Source of the DNA: Cochliopodium minus | Lineage: Eukaryota; Discosea; Himatismenida; Cochliopodiidae | DNA: 64,000 nucleotides | Direction of reading: 5' to 3' | Assembly: GCA_024220525.1 (NCBI GenBank) | Contig: JAMYWO010000191.1 | Coordinates: 10,933 to 74,932 of the forward strand | Part shown: positions 12,765 through 23,420 of the stretch, in pieces | How the letters are laid out: the number at the start of each line of letters is the position of its first letter | Position numbering within the stretch: position 1 is the first letter of the stretch | The notes under the pieces: generated by a model | What the model was told of the DNA's origin: nothing | Database searches by the model: none | Seen by the model: only the letters and a program-made list of their open reading frames with translations | Position numbers and translations under genes: made by a program

Positions 12765-13940
12765 TCAAAAAGATGACAACAAATCAAGAGAAGGAACAAA
12801 ATAATACTGACCACCCAAACAAGAAGCCATGTCCAAAACATAGTCAATGTGGTTATCATTGGGGACCTGGCCTACCATTCTGTCGAGCAAAAGATCAAAA
12901 TTGGCAGCATGTTTTGCATAGCCTATAAACAGTTTGCCTTCATTGTTTCCAAGGGGCATGGAGTATCTCACACAAGTGATTTGTTCTTGGCTATTTTTGT
13001 CGAAAATAAGCATTCTCGCAGAATGTGTTCTCTTGAATACTTTCCAAATCTCAAGTTTTTCTCCTTTTTAAAAATAATAAACAAATAAAAAATTGATAAA
13101 AAAGAAAAAAAAAGTTACCTGTATTTACATGATATCCTATTTTTTTCTCGTAAACATTTGGTTTTTCTAAAAAATTTTTCTTGTGTTGCCAAACTTGAAA
13201 CAGAAGAAAAGATCCTCCATTGTAATCTTCATCGTTGTTGATCAAAGCGATTCTCCTTTTTTGGGTGTCCGTATACTTATCTTGCAACAACAAATAAGTT
13301 GACATACTGACAGGTTTCTTTTCGATGTTGCTTTGATAAGAGATCACCCTATCTATTTTCAAATATGATTTTATTTTTTCTTCAAATTTTAATGCTTCTT
13401 CCATTCCCTTATCCGATTTTACGTGTATAAATATATCTCCTCCTAATTTTGGAAGATCTCCCTTTATTGATTTCCTTTCTTTGTATTCACGTATCCCAAA
13501 TGGTTTTTCAATCGATTTATGCTCACATATTTCTGCCCATAATGTTGTCGAAAATCCCACTGATACATTTATATCTGTATGATTCTTTATTTCATTTGCT
13601 ATTGTTGGCAATGTCTTTGATACTTCTTCAATATCCATCCCATTCAAATATACTAAGTTTATTTTTCGATAAATTAAATTTTTTAAATATTAAACAATAA
13701 AAAATTGATTAACTTGTTGTCATCAATGCATTATTTGATAATGGTGATATTATTGCTGATTGTGGTGTTCCATTATTCTTTTATCAATAATATTTTACTG
13801 ATAAAATAATTAAATCTCAATATTTTTACCTTTGATTTGCTGAATAAAAAGTTTGATTTGTTATAATTCAAAACAGATAATCCAATAGCTGATATTCCAA
13901 AAACATATTTGTAGAATTTCAAGTATTTATTTTTGAACAT
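12765..13940 (-). CDS. DyP-type (YfeX-like) heme peroxidase
   Basis: A dye-decolorizing peroxidase of the YfeX/P class, which uses heme to oxidise substrates with hydrogen peroxide. Four exons: the start MFKNKYLKFYK at 13940, a short exon near 13800-13735, then 13647-13120 and 13070-12765. The joins are in frame. Family landmarks in order are ALINNDEDYNGGSF, the IG in EKKIGYHVNTGE, the likely proximal heme His in RTHSARM, the likely distal Arg in VRYSMPLG, and KLFIGYAKH and QYYFVPSLDLL. The usual GxxDG segment is degraded; a candidate Asp sits in QDKYTD. The first 25 residues include a hydrophobic stretch (YVFGISAIGLSVLNY) that could anchor or target the protein. The family call is strong, but activity is uncertain because of the altered GxxDG. 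Confidence 0.8.
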
Positions 13941-14093
13941 TTTTTTTATTTTTTTTTTAAAAAAGCAATTATCTTGTGAGGAATTCTAAAAAGAATACAG
14001 AAAGTGGATGATGAAATTCCCTAAATATGAGATCATAAAATTTTGTGTAAGTTTTACAAAATATTAAAAAAAAAAAACGATTAAAATTTAAAA

Positions 14094-15156
14094 ATGGGAA
14101 ATATTTTTGGGGTAATATGATTCATTTGCTTGATATTTCAAAATTTATTAACAAAATAACTGATTATTCAACCCTTTTTCATATCAAAAAGAGGAAACAA
14201 AAAGAACAAGGTATTGAATCTTTAATAGAAGAGATTAGAGAATTTGATGTCGAATTGAAAGAAAATATATCAACATATGAAAATATTAAGACAAAACAAA
14301 AGAAAATAGTATCAAGATCATTTTTCTTTACTATTTTGTTATGGATTGGATATACAGCAATATGGACTATATTCATCAAAAATATAAATGATCTCAACTT
14401 TTTGCTTTTCTTTTCTCCAATATTAATTTTACCCATTGTGTAAGAGAAATATAATATAAAATATCATAGAATATAATTCTTCAAAACAACTTGATTAACC
14501 AAAATTTACTCTCAATTAGATCATTCATCTTGATAAAAGCAATAAATTATTATTATGAAAGAAATATAAACTATTGGGAAAAGGAAATTGAAGAAATGAG
14601 AACAGAACAACAGGAAAGAGTAATGGAGAAAATGATAAATTTTTTTTAAGGAAAATTTAACCGTTATTTTTAAAAATAGATCAAAAAAATGTTGAATAAT
14701 CCAATTTATAAACAAATTGCATCCACAATGGAACAAATCAATCCAAATTTAAAGCAAAGAATTTCACCAAAAGAACAACCAAAGGAACAACCAAAAACAG
14801 TTCCTCAACCCACCAAACTAGAACCTCCAAAAAAAGAGAGTGATACTCAAATCCCCAAAAAAGAGAACATCCCTCCAAATATTAAACTCCCACTCAAACA
14901 ACCACCTCCTATTCAAATTGATATAACTTCACCTGTTCCAAGAAAGATCCCTTCTTCACCTAATACTCCCCCAAAAAAAGATATTAAAAAATCAGGCGGT
15001 TTGTTTGGAAAATTAGTTGAAATACTTGTTCCTGATTCTCCAACCAAAGAATTTGATAGACCTGAAATTAATTTTATAAATGGTATGTCCCAAAATGATC
15101 AACAAAACAATGAGAATAATGGAAAAGATGATCAAGATGATAAGAAAAACAAATAA
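14094..15156 (+). CDS. Lunapark-like ER junction protein
   Basis: Four exons (14094-14111, 14192-14439, 14520-14619, 14680-15156) splice to about 280 residues. The first exon encodes only MGNIFG, a good N-myristoylation signal as in Lunapark. Then come a coiled coil (KEQGIESLIEEIREFD), two close membrane segments (FFFTILLWIGYTAIWTIFI and FLLFFSPILILPIV), and the second coiled coil NYYYERNINYWEKEIEE-MRTEQQER. This is the Lunapark hairpin that stabilises three-way junctions of endoplasmic reticulum tubules. The tail is proline-rich and disordered (14760-14960) and ends in a polar NDQQNNENNGKDDQDD stretch. The four-cysteine zinc finger of animal and plant Lunapark is not visible, so the dimerisation module appears to be missing. 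The splice at 14619/14680 keeps the frame. Confidence 0.85.
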
Positions 15157-15420
15157 TCCAACTCAATTTCCAAAGATATTTTGTTATAATTTGAGAAAAA
15201 TATTAATATATTTTCTCACATTAAAAAAGTTTCATCTTAATTCATTTCTTTCCAAAGTGATCTTCCATAACAATCAATTGATTCAATTTTATTTTAATTT
15301 TTATAAATGCATCTTACTATTTAGTATATTTACAAAAAATTTTTTTTTATTTTTATATATTTAATATTTTTGATTAATTTATAATATAAAAAAAAGTCAT
15401 TAGCATAGATAATTTCATAA

Positions 15421-16062
15421 ATGGTAATTATAATAAAAGAAGAAACTTAATTCCTTTAAAATATAATCTTTCAATCAAAATAATCAAATATAATGAAATT
15501 AATTTGAGATTTAAACTTAGTTTGGTATCACAAAATAATAGAAAAGAATATTTAATTCATCTTTTATAATCAAACTTAAACAAATATATCCTCAATATTA
15601 ATAAAAAATTTATCACCTTAGCCAACCAGATTTAGCAAAAACAGAAAAAAAAGGGGTAAAGTAAGCGCAGGTCACGGTCGTATTGGAAAACACAGAAAAC
15701 ATGAAGGAGGTAGAGGTAATGCGGGAGGACAACATCACCACAGAACCTTAATGGATAGAAATCACCCTGGTTATTTTGGTAAAGTTGGTATGAGAAATTA
15801 TCACTATCTTCCTGCTCATGATTTTTGCCCAACTATTAATCTCGACAGAGTATGGACTCTTGTATCTTCCGAAAAAAGAAGAAAATTTGCAGAAAATAAA
15901 ACTACTGCACCTGTAATTGATGTCACAAAAGCTGGATATTTTAAAGTATTAGGAAATGGACAACTTCCAAATCAACCTGTTATTATCAAAGCTAAATTTT
16001 TTTCTAAAAAAGCTGAAAGAAAAATTAGATCCGTCGGAGGAGCTTGTGTCTTAATTGCATAA
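15421..16062 (+). CDS. RPL27A: 60S ribosomal protein L27a (uL15)
   Basis: A cytosolic large-subunit ribosomal protein. The start codon forms its own three-base coding exon (15421-15423), followed by an intron of about 198 bases. Exon 2 (15622-16062) begins [20 protein letters not shown]. Family signatures follow: [37 protein letters not shown] and the terminal VGGACVLIA. Length (about 147 residues) equals the family norm. The PTRF start, directly following ATG, matches the conserved MPTRF N-terminus, which fixes the splice. A first intron right after ATG is common in ribosomal protein genes of other eukaryotes. Confidence 0.95.
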
Positions 16063-16260
16063 AAAATTGATCAATAAATAATTTCTTATTTAAATAAAAA
16101 TTTTTTTTACGATATTTTTTTCAAAATTAATGAAACATCACTCAATAACAAAACCAAGTACATCAATACATATTAAATTAATATTTAAATACAAAACAAG
16201 ACAATACCTCTCAAAGTTTTAAAATATAAATCTTTTTAATAAATAGTTAACATTTTTGGA

Positions 16261-17432
16261 TTAATTGTTTGTATTTTCTTCAACTTTTGATTTTCTCTTT
16301 GATTTTTTGGATCTTTTCTTTTCCTTTTTATCCTTTTTCTTTTCTTTTTTCTCTTTTTTGGATCTTTTTCTTTTCTCTTCTTTTTTTTCTTCTTTGTAAT
16401 CACTCTTTCTCTTCTTGTCTTTTTTGCTAGAAGCCCCTTTGTTAGAGTCCTCAACAATGCTCACAACCTCAACCAATTTAATTTCTTCTTTTTTATCTTC
16501 TACAACATCCCCATTTTTGTGTTTGTTTTCATGTTCTAATAATCTTTTTTTAAAGAGTTTTTTTTGAAGAGTATTTATATTGTTTGTTCAAATTATCAAA
16601 AGGGATGTTTACCTACTTAATTTCCCTTCTTGTCTATATTTCTTTCCTGTTTTTTTTCCACAAAGGTTGAAAAGATCTTTTTCTTCAGTTTTTACTTTTG
16701 ATTTTCTTTAAAAGTAGTTTATAAATATTTTTTATTTTTTATTTTTTATTATTTTATTTAATATTTATTTTTATATTTTAAATTATTACTCCATTTCTTT
16801 TTCAGACATGGTGTTTGTTTTTGCTTTGATAAAAGTTCCTCCAAACACAGATTCTTTTTCTTTTTCAGCTTCTTTGATTTTCCTTTTTTCTTCTTCATCT
16901 ATTCTAACAACCTCCACACCCTGATCAATTAAAAAAAATTGAATTTAAAATTTGCATTAAAATTAAAAAAAAAAAATCTTCACATTTTTTCCACCAACAA
17001 CTTTTATTTCATTCACTGCATTATCATATATACTCGAGAAAAAATGAAAATCAAATGCACTATAAGAATCCCCTAGCTTTTTTAATTCAACATTTCGAAA
17101 AAATAAAAATTGAAGAAAAAATAGAGAAAAAAATAAAAATATTTTTTTTTTTCTTTCAATTATATTACACCGGTTGTTGTATTTTTTCTTGGGATTTTTA
17201 TTGCTTCTTTATCTCCTTGTTTATTGATTCCTAATCCATCACTATTTGATATCATTAGTTTTAATAAGGGTTCATATTTTGATTTGATTTGTGGAAAGAA
17301 ATATATATTACCCTCTGAGATTAATAAAAAAAAAATTGGTGAAATCAAAATAGATTTTGATAGTTCCTCTTACTCATTCCATCCCATTTTTTTCATCATC
17401 CCTTTAAACTTGCTATCAACATTGATTGACAT
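16261..17432 (-). CDS. G-patch domain protein (GPATCH4-like)
   Basis: About six exons. The N-terminus MSINVDSKFKGMMKKMGWN, spliced to DDGLGINKQGDKEAIK-IP, is a G-patch motif, which in other proteins activates DEAH-box RNA helicases. Next comes DSYSAFDFHFFSSIYDNA, comparable to the segment after the G-patch in GPATCH4. The C-terminus is a long Lys-rich, nuclear/nucleolar-type tail (about 16290-16440, KKEKKEKKKDKKEKK). The splice GA/T across the first intron creates the conserved GW-x2-GLG spacing, but with D-D in place of the usual acidic-Gly pair. Placement in ribosome biogenesis is by analogy only. Start at 17432. Confidence 0.75.
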
Positions 17433-17531
17433 TTTTTTTTTTTTTATTTTTTAATTCCCAATCAAAATAAATAAAAATAAAAAATAATTGATTTGGAGTG
17501 CATAAAACAAAAAATTTATCTTAGTTTTTAA

Positions 17532-19786
17532 TTATTTTTTTAGTTTCGCATTTGTGATTCTCTCTAAAATGCTGTATCCTCTGGAGTCCCCCAGGATCAT
17601 CAAGTTTGGAACATAAGAATAAGACTCTTTAGTTTCAACATTAAATAACATTTTGGCTAATAAAAAAGAGTTTGTTGAATAAAAATATTTGGAAAAAATT
17701 ATTGAAATTTTTTTTTACAACCACCATAACCCATCCAACCTAAAAAATTAAAAATAAATTAAAAAATTTAATCAAAATAAATTTAAAATAAATTTAGAAA
17801 TTAAAATGAATAATTTAAATTATTTTAAATGATTTTTACCATAAAAATTTTCAGCTTTTAGTTCATCAATAAGTCCGAAACCACCTTGTGTGTAGGTAAC
17901 ATTTTTGCGAGTGACATGGTCGTAGGTTTCGATTGGGAAAGAAAGGGATTCTTTTATTGTCTTTTCTGAAAACAGAGTGACTCCTTCTAAACTTCCTCCA
18001 TTGGCTATCAAAGCACCAATTTTAGACAATGAATAAGCTATGTTCCAAAAAAAATGACGAAAAAAAAAAAATAATAAAATTTAATGCCAAAAAATTAAAT
18101 TAAATTTAAATTAAAATTAAATTTAAATTAAATTTAAATTAAATTAAAATTAAATTAAAATTAAATTAAAATTAAATTAAAATTATATTAAAATTAAAAT
18201 AATATCAAAATTAAATTAAAATTATATTAAAATTAAATTAATATATAAAAATTGAATCAATTTTTTTTTTCTTTTACAGTTGGAAATGGCGTTTACAGAA
18301 GGAATTTCTGCTTTGTAATATTTAGGGTGTTGAATTGGGCTTACATCAATAGGAGTCATGCCAGGAATCATTGCGAAATGTTTAAAAAAAAAGGGATCTC
18401 CTTTGAACATATGAGTTATTTCCTCTGTTTTATTCAGGTCGAGCAACCCCAAGTAATAAGGTGCGAGTGTATTGATAAGTCCGTATTGTAAGGGAGGAAA
18501 ATATGTGTTGTGTATTCTTTTGTATTTTTCTTCCTCTTTTCATTTTAAGAGAAGATAAAAATAAATTATTGAAAATTGAATTAATTTAAAGAAGCAAAAT
18601 TTAAATATAAGAAAAATCCATTAGATTCATACTAAAAAATTTAGAAGTATTAAAAATTAAGATTATAGAAAGAACTGAATAAAATTTATAATTTAAAAAA
18701 ATATTTTAGATAAAATTGGGATTAAAATAAAATAAAAAAATTTTTAAATAAAAATTTAAAAATGATACTTAAAGTTCCAAAATGGATTTCTGTTCCCAAT
18801 TTTTGGTTGATTTCCTCGTCTACAATTTGACCAATAGTCCTACTTTTAGGATCAACTCTTCTGATAATCTCATTCAAAATAGTTCCTCGGTAAGAAGTAT
18901 GATAAGCTCTGTTAGGAGGCAAGCACTTCTTTTCAGTCTTTGCGTTTTCCATTCTAACTTTGAGTTTGTCCCAATCTCTGTTGAGGAGAGCATCATCGAA
19001 AAAAGGTCCGCCATCTTCCGCTGTTAAATTACAAATACCAGATGAATGTCTCAACACATCACTTATCTTTACATTTTCTCTTCCATCTCTCCCATATTCT
19101 GGCCAATACTTTGTTATTTTATCTTCATATTTCAAAAGTCCTTTATCTACCAACATCATCACAACTATTGCTTCCATATTTTTTCCAGATGAGAAAACAT
19201 TTTGAAGATGTCTTTCATCATAATCAATTTCATCATTCTTATTTAATTTTTTATTTTATTTTGAATTCAGTGAAAATGTATTTTTATTTGTCTTCTTTGA
19301 TATATTTTTTTTTTTTTGAATTACCTGTCCTTTTGTTTTTGAATGAGAAAGCTTCAAAGAAAATGGGAGGAGTTCTTTTTCCATAATAATTTATCAGCAA
19401 ATTTCCATCTTTCCAGTATGAAAATTGACCTTTATCTTCATATCCTTTATCTAATATTGATTTGAACAAATCAACTGATTCCCTACCAACATCTTTTTTA
19501 AAAGATCATAATTTTTTCAATATTTATATAAATAAAAGAAACAAATTCAGGAGATATACATTAAAATGATGTAATATGATCCATTTTATTGTTGATTTGA
19601 TGACTAATGATTATTTTTACCTTTTATACTTTCAGAGATAAACCCACTCACAAAACTTTGCTTGCATAGAGGTCCTCTCCCAAATGGACAAGTGAAAAAA
19701 TTAATCAATGGTCCTTGGGTAATAGTGTGAGCAACAAATGCGGCCACAAAAACAATGAAAATAGTTAGCTTTTTACCAATTTTCAT
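17532..19786 (-). CDS. Secreted S12 beta-lactamase-like serine hydrolase, copy 1
   Basis: A serine hydrolase of the class C beta-lactamase/S12 group, closest in pattern to the eukaryotic LACTB/nematode LACT type. A signal peptide opens the protein (MKIGKKLTIFIVFVAAFVAH). The catalytic SxxK is SSGK in NVFSSGKNMEA. The second motif is YHT in NRAYHTSYRG. Flanking blocks KYWPEYGRDGRE, VLRHSSGI and RTIGQIVDEEI fit the family. The third-motif region is GWMGYGG, coded by a microexon of about 24 bases near 17720-17742, followed by YSYVPNLMILGDSR. At least seven exons. A closely related paralogue lies at 23421-25480 on the same strand. Substrate is unknown; the eukaryotic members are not antibiotic resistance enzymes. 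Confidence 0.85.
18062..18248. repeat. TTAAATTAAAA-type tandem repeat in intron
   Basis: A tandem array of AAATTAAATT/AAAATTAAATT units with drifting spacing. It sits in the intron between two exons of beta-lactamase-like copy 1. No coding potential is seen. The matching intron of copy 2 does not carry the same array, so it grew after the gene duplication or was lost from copy 2. Confidence 0.65.
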
Positions 19787-19954
19787 TTTTTTTTTATTTC
19801 AAAGAAAATGTTTGAATTTTATCATTTCAGAATAGAAAGATTACAAAATGAAATCCAAATTGATATTTTGTTCATTTCAATATTCTTCCTCAAATTAGAA
19901 TGAAAAAATTAAAAAAATTATTGGAACTTTTTCAACGCTGAAATTATACCAATA

Positions 19955-21883
19955 ATGTCTGTTGTGGATTTTATTTATAATCACATCAAATTATTCACAT
20001 TATTTCTCATATTCTTCAATATCTCTGCATATTTTTATATGGACAATGCATTTGGAAAACAAGGAGAGGTATCTTTTGTGAATAAAGATGGAGAGAAGAC
20101 AAACAGAATCATCCTCAATATCATGTTGAAGAATGATGAGGACACCATTTGGAATTGTTTAGATAGTTTCAAGGATCACGTTGATGGATTTACAATATGT
20201 GATGCAGAATCATCTGATAAAGGGTAAAAAAAAAGATAAATTTCTGAAAAGACATTCATTAAAAAAATCATATTTTTGAGAAAACATCAGCTACAATAAA
20301 ATGAAATCAGAAATGTATTGATTAATTTAAATATGTTTGTTGGATAATTTTATTAAAATTATTATCCTTGAAAATTTAATAAAAATGATCAGATTTGTTT
20401 GTGTTTAGTTTTAATAAATATAATATACATAAAAAGGTTAGAAATGGCTCAAAATTGGGCAAAGTATAACAACAAAAAAATAGATACTTATACACACACA
20501 TGGAAGGACTTTGAATACAACAGAAATTTGTGTTTGAAAGAATCTAAAAGGCTCATTAAAGAGGAACAAAAGAACGGAGATGTTTTCGTGATTGCAATAC
20601 TTGGTGATCACAGAATGGGTCCTTACGGAACTCTGAAGAAGAATTCACTGGACAAGAACCATTATTATTCTATGACTGAAAATGAGGGAAACTGGATTAA
20701 TTCAAAGGTTGTATTATTACCAAATGTGGACGACTTTGAATGGTGAATTTTTTAAATAACGATATTTTTAATTAATTCTAATCAATTTTTTCCTCAATTT
20801 TGTTCATTTATTTTTATAAACCATTTATTATTTTTATTAAAATTTCTAATATTCATTATTTTAAAGTTTTTTTTAAAAATTTGATATTGAAATTATAATT
20901 ATTAAAATTATTTTTTTTTTTAAAGGAAGGGATTAATGTTTGGAGAGTTTCAGCCTAAAAATGAGGGACAATTCACAAGAAAACACAAAAAAAAATTCTC
21001 AGTTGTCAGACAAAGATCCAAAGAAGAATTCTATTTAGATTTCTTGAAAGCGCAATTAGTTGTTAACCCAAAAGACCCCAAAATTATTTTTCACATTGGA
21101 AAGTTAATTTGGAACTCTGGAAATAAAAAAGACTCAGTCGTTGAACTTGAAAAATTGGGTAAATTTCTTAAATTTTTTCTTGTTTTTGATTTTTTTTTTA
21201 CACTTTATAATTTTTATTTAAATCATTGAGAATTTAATCTAAAAGTTTATTAAAACAAAAAAAACATTTATTTCAATTTATTTTATAATTTATTTTTTTT
21301 TGTAAAAAATATTGGATTTTTTTGATTTATGATGTAATTTATTTTTTTTAATTTTTATAGAAACAATTGAAAACAAAAAATCATTTGAAGAGGAACTTTT
21401 TTTTTCTCGTTTATTAACAGGAATTTACATCACAGAAACTGATCACAATAACGCAGAGAAGATCGAAAAACAATTCCGCTTAGCAGCAGATACCATACCC
21501 ACACGTTCCGAAGCTACCACCAGATTGGCCACTTACGAGAGATATACCAATAAGTGGCTTACTTGCTTTGAATACGCTAGCTTATCTTTAAAAAATACCC
21601 CCAATCCTTTTGCCAATTATGTTCTACCTAATGATTATTTGTTAGTGCCTCTTGACGAAGTTTGTGTATTTTATCCTCACTTTTTTTTTTATCAATTTTG
21701 TTATCAATTATTTTTTAATTTTTTTTAAATTTATTTTAATTTTCTTATTTTTAGGTTTGTGGGTTTTATTCAATTAAATTTCAAGAAGGCTTGGCGGGTT
21801 GTGAAAAGTTACATAGTTTATCTCCTTCGGACAGAATTGCAAACAACATCAGAACTTACAAACAATACTTGAAAATTTCTTAA
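19955..21883 (+). CDS. Type II membrane glycosyltransferase-like protein
   Basis: About five exons. A short cytosolic N-terminus and a signal anchor (LFTLFLIFFNISAYFYM) are followed by a GT-A/GT2-like opening: IILNIMLKNDEDTIWNCLDSF, then ICDAESSDKG. Next is WKDFEYNRNLCLKESK, which matches the WxxFxxNR phrase of the SunS-type GT2 group. The spot where a DxD is expected reads ILGDHRMGPYG, so the metal-binding motif is altered. The C-terminal half is TPR-like (PKIIFHIGKLIWNSGNKK, YERYTNKWLTCFEYAS) and ends QYLKIS. Golgi or ER lumenal action is inferred from topology. The join between exons 1 and 2 (20225/20440) is the weakest part of the model. It shares a 168-base divergent upstream region with beta-lactamase-like copy 1. 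Confidence 0.65.
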
Positions 21884-22034
21884 TAAATAAATTATTTAAA
21901 ACTTTTTTCTTGAGTATTAAACAAATAAGAAATTTCATTTTGAATTAAAAAAGAAAAATTTTTTAAAAAATCAATTGAAAAAATTTCTTTTTAATCTCAA
22001 AATTTTTTTTTTATTTCAAAACAACAAATATTTT

Positions 22035-23215
22035 TTATTTTTTCAAAACAAGTTTTTCAAGAATTTGCCTCTCCACATCATAAAAAGCTTCTTGAATGTT
22101 CGCTCTGGTTTTAGTTGAAGTTTCGTAAAAGGGGACGTTCCACATCTCTTCAAGTTTCTCTCCTTCTTACTTTGAAACTTCTCTCATTTCCCAAATCAAC
22201 TTTGTTTCCTTTTTAAATTTTAAATTTTTTTTTATTTTTTTTGCTTTTTTTAATTTTAAACCAACAAGAACACAAGGAAAATTGGTTGAAAATTTGAGAT
22301 TCTCAACATCAAATCTTATCTCCTTTATCTTGTTGAAAGATTTGCGATCGGTGATTGAATAAATAAGTACATACGCATTGGCAAAGCAATTCAAATTTAT
22401 AAAATTTTTGTGCTTAAATTTGAAAATAAAAATTAAATTAAAAAAAAAAATAATTGAACAATTTATAATGGAAAAAAAGAAAAAATGTTATTTATTATTT
22501 TTTACTTCCCAATCCTCAAAAGAATTGTATTGTATGTTAAAGTCCAACGTCTATTTTCTTGTTTTTTTTGAGAAGTATTGTCTAGTTTAGGGGAAAATTC
22601 TGAGAAATCGTTGTGCAGATCGAATGAATACAATTTATTTTTATTTTATTAAAAAAAATAAATTAAATTTATTAATTTCTTTACTTGACATTTTTCCTGC
22701 ATCATCCATTCCCAAAATTACTTTTCAAAAATTAATTAAATTTTAACAAATTTTTTAAAATTACCTATTTGGAAGATTTCTTTATCTTTATAATAAATTT
22801 TGATTTTAATCGATTAAATTTAATAATAAAATAAAAATAAAAATGAAATTTACCATTGTAAATTATTTTTTTATTTTGTTTCTTATGATAATTCATTATC
22901 TCCTTCTTCCATTCTATTTTATCTTCAATATCTTTATTTGGAAAAATATTCCTGTACATAATTTTCTACATCCCTTTCTCTTTTTAAAGAATAGGTATGT
23001 TATTTATATAAAGGTTATCATATCGAATTAGAAATGAAATAGAAGGATATCATACCCTTGATCAAGTCATAGAATGATTTTGAAGTGGATTCAAGGTTAA
23101 TAAAATCTCTAAATCTCAATTGCTCGGAGATTTTCTCGAGGATCCCCTTTGGGAAATCTATTAAACTCATTTTTCGATGGTATGGATCTTGTGTATATTC
23201 TTTTTCTTTGGACAA
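22035..23215 (-). pseudogene. F-box - Ras-like fusion, probably decayed
   Basis: Reads from the start MSKEKEYTQDPYHRKM at 23215 into an F-box (LIDFPKGILEKISEQL, then FINLESTSKSFYDL). An exon KIMYRNIFPNKD-IEDKIEWKKE follows. The next exon carries a Ras-type first strand and P-loop (IFQIVILGMDDAGKM). Later exons give NAYVLIYSITDRKSF, FPCVLVGNKVDL (after splicing) and the G5-like ETSTK with TRANIQEAFYDVERQI. Two breaks are seen. The region 22500-22600 needs a frame change to link the switch segment to the rest. Near 22160-22195 the NKVD frame and the EGEKLEE frame differ by one base with a TAA between. The P-loop lacks Ser/Thr and no DTAG is visible. It is either a recent pseudogene or a divergent gene with unusual splicing. 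Confidence 0.55.
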
Positions 23216-23420
23216 ATTTTTTTTTTATTAATTTTATTAAAAAAATATATTGAGCACTAAAAAGTTTGATCAAATAACTGAATTAAAATTAAACAAATTT
23301 AAAATTAATCAAATTTAATATTTAATAATTAATATTTCAAATTTAAAATTAAAATTAAAAATCAAATAAAAAAAAAGATTTTAAAAAAAAGATATATTTA
23401 TTCAAATAAATTCAGTTTCC

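Noticed and set aside
14641-14700. Separate proline-rich gene starting MLNNPIYKQ after Lunapark
   Set aside because: An in-frame GT-AG intron (14620-14679) joins MRTEQQER to IKKMLNNP, giving a normal Lunapark coiled coil, so one gene is simpler.
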